Source: Devosia sp. Root413D1 (lineage in GTDB: Bacteria; Pseudomonadota; Alphaproteobacteria; Rhizobiales; Devosiaceae). Taken from it: DNA of 64,000 nt. How positions within the stretch are numbered: the stretch's first letter is position 1; every line of letters starts with the position of its first letter. The notes under the pieces were generated by a model. The model had not been told where the DNA came from, did not search any database, and was given only the letters and a program-made list of their open reading frames with translations. The DNA lies in the NCBI RefSeq assembly GCF_001425235.1, contig NZ_LMEA01000009.1:158495-222494 (forward strand), read 5' to 3'. Of the stretch, positions 50,092 to 58,003 are shown in pieces. Position numbers and translations under genes: made by a program.

Positions 50092-50987
50092 CCGCGCAGC
50101 GCCAGCAGCCGCTCGACGCCGCAGCCGGAGATCACCATGCGCTCCTTGCCGTTGCCGGTGAGTTTGGCGCCCCAGTCGACGACGCCACCATCGGCGAGTT
50201 GCATGTCGCCGGCGAAGATATGGAAGCAGAAGCCGGCATAGTAGCCGCCCGCCGCCTCGCGGCCGACTTCTTCGAACAGCTCCGCGCCATTGGCTTCGGC
50301 GACGCCGCGCAGTGCCTCGAGCCGGGCGTCGACATTTGGTGCCGATGTCCGGGTGTAACCGAGCCGCAGCACGGTGCCCGGCGCGAGAAACTGCCCGAAC
50401 GCTTCAAGCAGCAGCCCGACTTGCCGGCCCAGCGCCTCTGCCTCAAAGCCGTAGCCGCCCCGATCGCGCCCGCCGCTCACCAGGGCGAATAGCCGAAAAT
50501 GCGCCAGCATCTTGCCATCGCCATAGTTCTGCGGCCGCACCACCCGATGGCTGGTCGTGAGGTGCACATCGCCGCCGCCCTGGCGCAGCCGCGCCGCCTC
50601 GAGCGCCAGGACGTTCGTCGGGTCCGACACCACCTCGCCGCGCCGCGTCGTGCCGATCGACCAGTCCTGGTCCACCGTCGCCACCACCGAGCAGGCGCCG
50701 AGCGGCGTCACCGGCGACAGTTCCACCGGCTCGAACCGGCCTTCACATAATGTGAGCGCCAGTTGCTCCCAGGCCAGCAAAGCTGCCCGATTCGGCCGGG
50801 CCACGCCGAAGAAGCGGCTGGTCGTAAAATCCTTGAGCAGTTCGGCCGGGCTGCGCTTCTTGGCGCGGCGGCGGGTCACCTCGATCAGCAGCGACTGCAG
50901 GTCGGACGGATTGAGCCGCTCGGCCAGAATCTCCGCCAGCCCCTCGACGCCGCTCTCGCGCTCGATCCGCTCGATAATCCCGCTCAT
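50088..50987 (-). CDS. HisRS-like (class II synthetase fold) protein of unknown function
   Basis: A 299-residue protein starting MSGIIERIERESGVEG, with GGAGG before the ATG. A helical N-terminal region of about 70 residues is followed by parts resembling a class II aminoacyl-tRNA synthetase core: SDPTNVLALEAARLR, TTSHRVVRPQ with HFRLFALVSGGRD (like motif 2 of HisRS), and GGVVDWGAKL with ISGCGVERLLAL (like motif 3). No anticodon domain is present. It may be a HisZ-like or other paralogue with a new role. Assignment rests on motif resemblance only. Confidence 0.55.
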   Translation of the reverse strand: MSGIIERIERESGVEGLAEILAERLNPSDLQSLLIEVTRRRAKKRSPAELLKDFTTSRFFGVARPNRAALLAWEQLALTLCEGRFEPVELSPVTPLGACSVVATVDQDWSIGTTRRGEVVSDPTNVLALEAARLRQGGGDVHLTTSHRVVRPQNYGDGKMLAHFRLFALVSGGRDRGGYGFEAEALGRQVGLLLEAFGQFLAPGTVLRLGYTRTSAPNVDARLEALRGVAEANGAELFEEVGREAAGGYYAGFCFHIFAGDMQLADGGVVDWGAKLTGNGKERMVISGCGVERLLALRG

Positions 50988-51077
50988 TCCCGGTCCTCCC
51001 CAGCGACCCATGGCAGGGCCAGATCGCTTCGCCGTTTCAGGTGAAACGCCGAAACGCTCTAGCTGATTTTGATTTGG

Positions 51078-51124
51078 TCGCGCTTTCGAACCGGAAAAGT
51101 CTGCAACTTTTCCTGAAAACGCTC
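51078..51124. repeat. Dispersed hairpin repeat R1, copy 3 (inverted orientation)
   Basis: Arms GCGCTTTC (51080-51087) and GAAAACGC (51115-51122); inner AAAAGT (51095-51100) and ACTTTT (51106-51111). It lies between the HisRS-like gene and uxaC. A further palindrome, AACCA and TGGTT, occurs at about 51178-51189, just before the uxaC ribosome-binding site. Confidence 0.85.
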
Positions 51125-51200
51125 CAGCAGCCAAACGGATCAAACCCACGGCTTTGACATCGGCGTCCGCGCTAAGTAACCAAGTGGTTCGGAGGACCGT

Positions 51201-52613
51201 GTGACCATGACTTTGCTCGACGACTTCAGGCTGTTCGATGCCGAACCCAAGGCGCGTGGCCTGGCGCAGGCGCTCTATGCCGGGATCAAGGACCTGCCGC
51301 TGGTCTCGCCGCACGGCCACACCGAGCCGCGCTGGTATGCCGAGAACGAGAAATTCCCCGATCCGGCGCAACTGCTGATCGTCCCCGATCACTATGTCTT
51401 CCGCATGCTGTTTTCGCAGGGCATCCGCCTCGAGGACCTGGGCGTCCCGACCACCGACGGTTCGGCGGTCGAGACCGATGGCCGGAAGATCTGGCGGCTG
51501 TTCGCCAGGAACTACTACCTGTTCCGCGGCACCCCGACCCGCTCCTGGCTCGACCACACCTTCGCCACCCTGTTCGGCGTCACCGAGCGGCTGAGCGCAG
51601 AGAATGCCGACGCCATCTATGACCAGATCGCCGAGCGGCTGGAACGCGACGATTATCGTCCGCGCGCCCTGTTCGAGCGCTTCAACCTCGAAGTGATCTC
51701 GACCACCGACGCGGCGCTCGATGATCTCAAATGGCACCGGATGATCAAGGGCAGCGGCTGGAAGGGCCGGGTGGTCCCGGCCTACCGGCCCGACTCGGTG
51801 GTCGATCCGGATTTCGCCGGCTTTGCCGGCAACCTCGACAAGCTCGGTGAGATCACCGGCGAGGATACCGGCCACTGGAACGGCTATCTCGAGGCGCACC
51901 GCAAGCGCCGCGCCAATTTCAAAAGCTTCGGCGCCACCTCGTCCGATCATGGCCACCCGACCGCCGAGACGGCGAACCTCCTCCCCAAGGAGGCCGGGCA
52001 GCTCTACGACAAGGTCCGCTCCGGCAAGGCCGATGCGCGCGAGCGCGCCCTGTTCCGGGCTCAGATGCTCACCGAAATGGCCCGCATGTCGATTGATGAC
52101 GGGCTGGTGCTGCAGATCCATCCCGGCGCCTGGCGCAACCACTCGCCCTCGATGTTGCAGAAGTTCGGCCGCGACAAAGGCTTCGATATTCCCTCGCGCA
52201 CCGACTATGTCGGCGCCTTGAAGCCTCTGCTCGACGCAGTGGGCACCGACCCGAAACTGTCGATCATCCTGTTCACCCTCGACGAGAGCGTCTATGCGCG
52301 TGAACTGGCGCCGCTGGCCGGCGTTTATCCGTCGCTGAAGCTTGGCCCGCCCTGGTGGTTCCACGACAGCCCGGAGGGGATGCGCCGCTTCCGCGAGATG
52401 GCCACCGAAACGGCGGGTTTCTACAACACGGTCGGTTTCAACGACGACACCCGCGCTTTCCCCTCGATCCCGGCGCGCCACGATGTCGCCCGCCGCGTCG
52501 ATTGCGCCTTCCTCGCCCGCCTCGTCACCGAACATCGGCTCGATGAGGACGAGGCCCACGAAGTCGCCAAAGATCTCGCCTACAACCTGGTCAAGAAGGC
52601 CTACAAACTGTGA
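51201..52613 (+). CDS. uxaC: Glucuronate/galacturonate isomerase
   Basis: A 470-residue uronate isomerase. A GTG with GGAGG five bases upstream is used; an ATG six bases later is possible. Motifs: LPLVSPHGHTEPRW (metal histidines, residues 32-45), LLIVPDHYVFRMLFSQGI, STTDAALDDL, LQIHPGAWRNHSP and GFNDDTRAF. UxaC converts D-glucuronate to fructuronate and D-galacturonate to tagaturonate. It is translationally coupled to the KdgF-like cupin gene, forming a small uronate-use operon separate from the large island. Confidence 0.95.
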   Translation: MTMTLLDDFRLFDAEPKARGLAQALYAGIKDLPLVSPHGHTEPRWYAENEKFPDPAQLLIVPDHYVFRMLFSQGIRLEDLGVPTTDGSAVETDGRKIWRLFARNYYLFRGTPTRSWLDHTFATLFGVTERLSAENADAIYDQIAERLERDDYRPRALFERFNLEVISTTDAALDDLKWHRMIKGSGWKGRVVPAYRPDSVVDPDFAGFAGNLDKLGEITGEDTGHWNGYLEAHRKRRANFKSFGATSSDHGHPTAETANLLPKEAGQLYDKVRSGKADARERALFRAQMLTEMARMSIDDGLVLQIHPGAWRNHSPSMLQKFGRDKGFDIPSRTDYVGALKPLLDAVGTDPKLSIILFTLDESVYARELAPLAGVYPSLKLGPPWWFHDSPEGMRRFREMATETAGFYNTVGFNDDTRAFPSIPARHDVARRVDCAFLARLVTEHRLDEDEAHEVAKDLAYNLVKKAYKL

Positions 52614-52948
52614 GTGACAGAATGTCCCCCCTCTTTGCGCAGCCCGGCGACGGCAAGCAGACCGAGCTGAATGGCTCCTCTCGCCGCGTCATCCTCGATC
52701 TGCCCGAACTGATGCTGGTCGAGTTCACCTTCGACGAGGGCGGGATCGGTGCGCTGCACTCGCACCCGCACCTCCAGACCAGCTATGTCGCCGAAGGGGT
52801 GTTCGAGGTGACCATCGACGGCGTCACCCAGACCATCGGCAAGGGTGGCGCCTATATCGTGCCGTCTGGGCTGGTGCACGGGGTCAAGGCGCTGGAAGCC
52901 GGCAAACTGATCGACAGCTTTACCCCGCGCCGCGACGATTTCCTGTAG
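52610..52948 (+). CDS. kdgF: KdgF-like cupin (unsaturated uronate linearisation)
   Basis: A 112-residue cupin. The metal motif ALHSHPHLQTSYVAEG and GLVHGVKALEAG, with the ending DSFTPRRDDFL, match KdgF, which converts unsaturated monouronates from pectin or alginate to linear keto acids. It overlaps the uxaC stop by 4 bp (GTGA). The pair suggests use of oligogalacturonides or similar. Confidence 0.85.
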   Translation: MSDRMSPLFAQPGDGKQTELNGSSRRVILDLPELMLVEFTFDEGGIGALHSHPHLQTSYVAEGVFEVTIDGVTQTIGKGGAYIVPSGLVHGVKALEAGKLIDSFTPRRDDFL

Positions 52949-53003
52949 GGCGCTTTCAGCCTGTCCTCGTGAAGGCGCATACGGGTGGTGCCCCACCCAC
53001 CGG

Positions 53004-53244
53004 GTCATTCCCGCGAAAGCGGGAACCTCTGTTTTCCTGGCCTTTGCACGATCGCAAACGGAGGTCCCCGCTTTCGCGGGGATGACACCGTGTTTGGGGG
53101 AGCCTCGGTTCGCATACCCAGCATGCCCCATTGCGGGCTAAGTTGCGATCCCGCCCACCCACCGGCTGTCATCCCTGCGAAAGCAGGGACCCATCCATCC
53201 ACCTGCGCGACGGCGAGTTGGGTCCCTGCTTTCGCAGGGATGAC
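53004..53244. repeat. Two tandem family A palindromic pairs
   Basis: Copy one, GTCATTCCCGCGAAAGCGGG to CCCGCTTTCGCGGGGATGAC (53004-53086). Copy two, GTCATCCCTGCGAAAGCAGG to CCTGCTTTCGCAGGGATGAC (53168-53244). They fill most of the 357-bp gap between convergent genes; nothing else is recognised there. Confidence 0.9.
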
Positions 53245-53305
53245 ACCGAGTTTGGAGCGCTGCCGGATGGCAAGCGGTCAGATCGGAGAATCCAAGCCGT
53301 GCCCG

Positions 53306-53737
53306 TCACCAGGTTTCGATGCCGGCGCGGGCCATCTGGAAGCCGTGGGCTTCGTCCTCGGTCGTGCAGGTGAGGCCGGTTTTCTTCGAATAGCAGACGA
53401 AGCCTTCGATCGACGCCCACTCGCCGTAGTGCAGCACCTGCTCGGCTCCGCAGCAGCTGGCGTCGCCAACCTCGTCGAGTTCTTCGGCGCTATCGGCGCC
53501 GAGCACGACACGGACATATTCCGGTTCGACCCGGTCGCACATGATCTCGGGGCCGCCACCTTCCGGCTGATAGACGTCGGTGCCGCCTTCCGGGGTGACG
53601 ATGCAGCCGACATTGCCCGAGGGCATGACGAATTCGATCTGCCCGTTGTCGTTGGCGTCTAACTCGACCTCCGCGGCGGCCGCCGGCATCGCCAATAGGG
53701 CCACGAACGCGACGCCGAGCATCAATGACCTGAACAT
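53306..53737 (-). CDS. Small secreted cysteine-rich protein (DUF6636-like)
   Basis: A 143-residue protein with signal peptide MFRSLMLGVAFVALLAMPAA (cleavage after AAA near 23) and GGAGG seven bases before the ATG. FVMPSGNVGCIVTPEG and later cysteines (IMCDRVE, DASCCGAE, FVCYSKKTGLTCTTED) suggest two or three disulphides. The SGN-x-x-C pattern resembles DUF6636-type exported proteins. Function unknown. Confidence 0.72.
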   Translation of the reverse strand: MFRSLMLGVAFVALLAMPAAAAEVELDANDNGQIEFVMPSGNVGCIVTPEGGTDVYQPEGGGPEIMCDRVEPEYVRVVLGADSAEELDEVGDASCCGAEQVLHYGEWASIEGFVCYSKKTGLTCTTEDEAHGFQMARAGIETW

Positions 53738-53997
53738 TGGAGTCCTCCCTCCGTGCTGAGCGGGAGACTGCGCCTGCGCCGCTGAAGCCGCGATGAACCG
53801 GGTAGTCATCGCGGCGGAGCCAGCCGAAGCCCGCGGCGGGACGATTTCCTCTGAATCGTGACGCTGCCGATCACGTTTCCTGTTCTCCCCGCAATTCACA
53901 CCGCCCAGCAGTTGTGATCACGGCCGCGTTGAGCCAGTGGAACGCCGGGTGCAGCGTCGCATTAGCGCGCAAGTACAACTACGCAGGAGACTACGCA

Positions 53998-54207
53998 TTG
54001 GACGATAGCTATCGCGGCTACATCATCCGCGTGACGCGTGCCGCCCAATGGCATGCCATTCTGCTTGAGCCCGGCACCGGCGCGGTGCTGCCGACCAAGG
54101 CCACGGCCCTGTTGCGCGAAGGGCGGGGCATCGCCATGGACCGCGCCCGCAAGCTGGTCGATCTCTACGCTGCGGGTTTCGAGGAATTGCGCGACCACGC
54201 CGCCTGA
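53998..54207 (+). CDS. Small protein of unknown function
   Basis: A 69-residue protein. The TTG giving MDDSYRGYIIRVTRAAQW is chosen because AGGAG lies eight bases before it; a GTG at 53914 would add 28 residues without similar support. No signal peptide. The pattern IIRVTRAAQWHAILLEPGTG and the helical end ARKLVDLYAAGFEELRDHAA look like a real small folded protein. It ends three bases from the convergent VWA gene. Confidence 0.55.
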   Translation: MDDSYRGYIIRVTRAAQWHAILLEPGTGAVLPTKATALLREGRGIAMDRARKLVDLYAAGFEELRDHAA

Positions 54208-54210
54208 GCC

Positions 54211-55884
54211 TTATTCGACCGTGACCTCCAGCCGTTCGCCGGCCACCACGCTGATGCTGGTTTGTTTCGGCTCGCCTTCGGCCGGCGATGCGACCACCAG
54301 GTAGTCGCCGGCGGTCAGCGTGGTTTCGAGCGCCCCGCCAAAGCCGTAGGTGAAGGATTTGCGGTTGCCCTGGATATCCGCCTTGGCGCCGAACACCTCG
54401 ACCTTGTCGGTGCCTGGCGCGGTGATCGCCACGACCCCGGCGCCGAGGATGGCGCCGACCTCTGTCCGCTCGCCGGTTGCGATGCTGAACGGGGTTTCCA
54501 GCGTCGCGCCGCCCACCGTCGACACCAGCACATAATCGCCCGGCGGCAGCTCGAAATTGTGGTCCGGGCCATAATTGTAGGCCACCGACTTGCGGTTGCC
54601 CTGGATGTCCTTTTTGGCCTCGAGGATCTCCTCGAACAGGTCGCCGTCCTCGACCTTCATGCCCTCGACATAGAAGGCGTTGACCGCCGCGACGCCGACC
54701 CCGACGACGATATCCTTGACCACCGTGGTATCGGACTGCACCGGCACCAGCTCGGACACCTTGCCGCTGCCGATGCTCACCTCGACCCTGGTGTCGCCGG
54801 CCGGCACATAGAGCTTGGTCTCGCCGTAGTTGGTCGTGCTCGCGCCGCCGGGGAATTCGGTGAACACCGCGGCATTGGGGTCGGGTTCGGCGTCGGCTGC
54901 CGGCAATGGCCGGATGATCAGCCGGCCCGCATCGAGCACGAACAGCGGCTCGGCGACCGTCCCCGCCTCGATCGTCACCGGCTGTTCGAGCTTGGCGAAG
55001 TCGAGCGTGGCGCGCACCACATAGGCGCCGGGTTCGAGATTGGTCTTCCAGTTGATGCCGTAATCGGTGGTGACGTACTCGCCGAGGCTGCCATCCGGAT
55101 TGGCCTTGTAGACCTCCCAGACCAGGCCCGCCTCTTCGTCCAGCGACTCGCCGCCTTCGGCGAGGCTCGCATCGGGATCGAAATTGAACTCGGCGTTGGC
55201 GGGCCCCGGGGCAGGCGCCGGTTCGGGCTCCGCCGGCGCCGCAACCTCGGCCACCGTGCTCTTCAGCGCCTCGGTCAGCGTCTCTTCGTCGCCCGCCGCG
55301 ATATACTTGCCGCCGGTATTCTCGGCGAGGCAGGCGACTTGCTTGCCCTCTTCGTCGGTGAGCCCGAAGCCGACCACATGGGTGGTGAAATCGACGCCCT
55401 GGCCTTCGAGCGTCGAGGCCAGCGCGCAAGGGTCGGCCTCGCAGGTCTCGAGCCCGTCGGTGATCAGGATCACCGTCGCCTTGTCCTCGGTGTATTTGAG
55501 GTCCTCGGCCGCCAGCTGCACCGCCGCCGAGATCGGCGTCTTGCCGGTCGGCGTGATTCCCGCAGCCGCCTCACTGATCGCCGCGCCGGTTCCGGCGGCC
55601 GGCGGCACCAGGAGTTCGATGTCGTCGCACGAACCCTTCTCGCGATGCCCGTAGCTCATTAAGCCGAGCTCGAGCGCCTCGGGCACCCCCTCCAGCACCG
55701 TGTTCAGCGTCTCGCGGGCGATCTCGATGCGGGCCTTGCCGTCGATCTGCGCCCACATCGAGCCAGAGCCGTCGAGGATGATGATCGCCTTCTCGGCGGC
55801 CGAGGCGGGCATGGCGAAGGCCAGCGGGCCCAAAAGCAGCAGGGCAAGCAGCCCCGACAGCAGCGAACGGATCGGCAGCAGCAT
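54211..55884 (-). CDS. Secreted VWA-domain protein with internal repeats
   Basis: A 557-residue exported protein with signal peptide (about residues 1-30, ending ASA) and GAGGGGG before the ATG. The VWA domain covers about 32-210, with MIDAS DGSGSMW (38-44), TPISAA and ITDGLET. An acidic Pro/Ala linker (about 216-240) is followed by beta-domains. The C-terminal part has two direct repeats with the shared core DIQGNRKS followed by GDYVLV or GDYLVV and GERTEV or GERLEV. It resembles periplasmic VWA proteins that may bind metal or partner proteins. The Hsp70-like gene is upstream on the same strand, separated by repeat R1. Confidence 0.82.
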   Translation of the reverse strand: MLLPIRSLLSGLLALLLLGPLAFAMPASAAEKAIIILDGSGSMWAQIDGKARIEIARETLNTVLEGVPEALELGLMSYGHREKGSCDDIELLVPPAAGTGAAISEAAAGITPTGKTPISAAVQLAAEDLKYTEDKATVILITDGLETCEADPCALASTLEGQGVDFTTHVVGFGLTDEEGKQVACLAENTGGKYIAAGDEETLTEALKSTVAEVAAPAEPEPAPAPGPANAEFNFDPDASLAEGGESLDEEAGLVWEVYKANPDGSLGEYVTTDYGINWKTNLEPGAYVVRATLDFAKLEQPVTIEAGTVAEPLFVLDAGRLIIRPLPAADAEPDPNAAVFTEFPGGASTTNYGETKLYVPAGDTRVEVSIGSGKVSELVPVQSDTTVVKDIVVGVGVAAVNAFYVEGMKVEDGDLFEEILEAKKDIQGNRKSVAYNYGPDHNFELPPGDYVLVSTVGGATLETPFSIATGERTEVGAILGAGVVAITAPGTDKVEVFGAKADIQGNRKSFTYGFGGALETTLTAGDYLVVASPAEGEPKQTSISVVAGERLEVTVE

Positions 55885-55906
55885 CGAAATCCCCCTCGGG
55901 TGCTGA

Positions 55907-55953
55907 GAGCGAGATCAGAAAAAGTTGCAGACTTTTCCGGTTCGATCTCGCGT
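55907..55953. repeat. Dispersed hairpin repeat R1, copy 4
   Basis: Outer arms GCGAGATC (55909-55916) and GATCTCGC (55944-55951); inner AAAAGT (55920-55925) and ACTTTT (55931-55936). The outer arms differ in sequence from copies 1 and 2 yet pair perfectly. Confidence 0.87.
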
Positions 55954-55996
55954 CAAACAAGTCACCTCTAGAGGCGTAGCGAGACCAAGCTGAAGG

Positions 55997-57256
55997 CTAG
56001 CTGAACCGCCGCATCGCATCGAGGGCGAGGCCGAGCCCGACGCTGCCGAAGGCATCGGTTTCGACCGCCTTGGCTTCGGGGAACAGCGCCCTCAGCATAT
56101 TGCCGACCGCCGGTACCCGGGTCGAACCGCCGGTGAGGATCAGCGTGTCGATCCGGCTACCAGGTACGCCCGCCGCCACCAGCGTCCTGCCGATTGCCGC
56201 GGCGATCGCTGCCGTGGCGCCTTCGAGGGCGGCGTGTAACTGCTCGATGCTGATCGGCGTCTCGAGCTTCACGTCGCGCGTCACGAAGCGGAACTCGGTC
56301 TGCGGCGCCTCGCTGAGCGCGATCTTGGCTTCCTCGACGCGACCGGCCAGCCGATGTCCCTGCCGGTCCTCGACCAGTGCGATCAGCATGCTGACGAGGT
56401 CGGGGAACTGCGCCTCCTGGTAGGTCGAGTGCAGCTCGAGCAGGGTCTTCTGGTTATAGAGCCGGTTGATCCGATGCCAGGTGGCGAGATCGTAATAGGG
56501 CGCCGAGGGCAGGGGGCGTTTGCCATCCGCCGTCTCGGTGCCGTAGCCCATCAGCGGCATCACCTTTTTCAGCGACAGCAGGCGGTCGAAATCGGTGCCG
56601 CCGACATGGACGCCGGCCGTGGCGAGAATGTCGGCCTTGCGGTCGGCGCGCCGGGCCCGTTCCGGCGAGAGCCGGATCACCGTGAAGTCCGAGGTGCCGC
56701 CGCCGATATCGGCGACCAGGCCCAGTTCTTCACCCGCTACCAGTTGCTCGTAGTCGAGCGCCGCGGCGATCGGCTCGAACTGGAACTCGATATGCCGGAA
56801 ACCCTGGGCCCGCACCGCGCCCTCGAGCTGGCGCTGCGCCTCGGCATCGGCCTTGTCGTCGTCATCGACGAAGCGCACCGGGCGGCCACAGACGATGTCT
56901 TCAATCTCATGGCCGAGCGAAGCCTCCGAGCGCCGCTTCAGTTCGGCGATGAAGCGTCCCAGAATCTCGGAGAATTTCAGCGCGTCGCGCTTCACCCTTG
57001 TGGTGTCATTGAACAAGGACGTCCCGAGCACGCTCTTGATCGAGCGCATCAGCCGGCCGTCGGCGCCGGTGACATATTCGCTCACCGCCTGCCGGCCAAA
57101 AAAGGTGCGATTCTCCTCGAACGAAAAGAAGATCGCCGAGGGGATGGTCGGCTTGCCGTCCTCGAGCGGCAGCAGCCGCGGCGGCGTGTTGCCGCCGGCT
57201 GCCGCGAGGGTGGAGTTGGAAGTGCCGAAATCCATGCCGCAATGGGTCCGCGCCAT
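55997..57256 (-). CDS. yegD: Hsp70-family protein (YegD-like)
   Basis: A 419-residue actin-fold ATPase. Motifs: GMDFGTSNSTLAAAGG (phosphate loop 1), EPIAAALDYE, LVADIGGGTSDFTVIR (phosphate loop 2) and LILTGGSTRVPAVGNML (adenosine). It lacks the DnaK substrate-binding domain, as YegD does. Possible role: chaperone-like or regulatory ATPase. AGGAGG lies close before the ATG. Confidence 0.87.
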   Translation of the reverse strand: MARTHCGMDFGTSNSTLAAAGGNTPPRLLPLEDGKPTIPSAIFFSFEENRTFFGRQAVSEYVTGADGRLMRSIKSVLGTSLFNDTTRVKRDALKFSEILGRFIAELKRRSEASLGHEIEDIVCGRPVRFVDDDDKADAEAQRQLEGAVRAQGFRHIEFQFEPIAAALDYEQLVAGEELGLVADIGGGTSDFTVIRLSPERARRADRKADILATAGVHVGGTDFDRLLSLKKVMPLMGYGTETADGKRPLPSAPYYDLATWHRINRLYNQKTLLELHSTYQEAQFPDLVSMLIALVEDRQGHRLAGRVEEAKIALSEAPQTEFRFVTRDVKLETPISIEQLHAALEGATAAIAAAIGRTLVAAGVPGSRIDTLILTGGSTRVPAVGNMLRALFPEAKAVETDAFGSVGLGLALDAMRRFS

Positions 57257-57427
57257 CCTGTCCTCCTGGGCTGCCTCGAAAGCTGCACCGGGAGGGGCAG
57301 CGGGGCGCGCGATATAGGCGGTATGGCGGGAGCTGTCGAGAGGGCGTGCCCGCTCGCGGCGGAATCCGCGCGGGGGAGCGTAGTTATCGCAACGAACCGG
57401 CGATGGACCGAGCTCCCGCGAGTGGTT

Positions 57428-57470
57428 GGCGGACGCCGCGACAGATCAGGAATCTGTCATGGCGTCCGCC
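57428..57470. terminator. Strong bipartite hairpin after the small secreted-protein gene
   Basis: GGCGGACGCC (57428-57437) with GGCGTCCGCC (57461-57470), and inside it GACAGAT (57440-57446) with ATCTGTC (57452-57458). The 17 bp of stem start seven bases after the stop of the minus-strand gene. No T-tract is present. Confidence 0.7.
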
Positions 57471-57476
57471 ATGCCG

Positions 57477-57878
57477 TTACTGGATATAGAGCTGCACGTT
57501 GCCGCCGACATCGATGATGTCGACCACCTGGTTGACCTTGATCTTGTTGTCGGCGAGCAGCTTCACCGCGGCGGGGTTCTTGTTCAGCGCCTCGCGCAAC
57601 AGGCCGATGCTCTGGGAGTCCTCGGTCAACAGGTCAACCGCCTTGCCGGCCTTGTCGGTCCAGGCGGTATTGTAGTTGTAGACCGTGACGCTCTTGGCGC
57701 CGACGAGGTCGGTGACATCCTTGGCGTTGAAACTTGCCAGCTGGCTGGCAAAGTCGTCGACGCTCATGGCGGTGCCAGGCGCGCCATTCGTAAACTTCGG
57801 CACGGCGGCGAGCACCGGATTGGCGGCGATCAGCGCAGCAATGAGGGCGACGACGGAAAGGCTGGAGAGCTTGTTCAT
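57477..57878 (-). CDS. Small secreted protein of unknown function
   Basis: A 133-residue protein with signal peptide MNKLSSLSVVALIAALIAAN (cleavage near VLA, residue 24); GGAG lies about ten bases before the ATG. The mature part is helical, with VDDFASQLASFNAKDVTDLV and DSQSIGLLREALNKNPAAVK. No cysteines. Function unknown; about 125 bp separates it from the histidine-kinase gene on the same strand, so it may be part of that operon. Confidence 0.7.
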   Translation of the reverse strand: MNKLSSLSVVALIAALIAANPVLAAVPKFTNGAPGTAMSVDDFASQLASFNAKDVTDLVGAKSVTVYNYNTAWTDKAGKAVDLLTEDSQSIGLLREALNKNPAAVKLLADNKIKVNQVVDIIDVGGNVQLYIQ

Positions 57879-58003
57879 TTCATGGAACTCCGCATGGTGG
57901 GTTGGCGTCGGCGGAGGAGGGCCGGCGGTCGGTGCAACGGCATCGGCGGGCAGGGTTATGACGTGCGGGGTTTGCGCGTCGCTCTCCCCAACCTTACAAA
58001 TCC

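Noticed and set aside
50088..52559. An 823-codon minus-strand frame
   Set aside because: Only the last 299 codons (to 50987) look like protein; the rest is the antisense shadow of uxaC.
12596..53244. CRISPR array from the repeated palindromes
   Set aside because: Repeats are dispersed, inverted pairs without regular spacers, and no cas genes are present.
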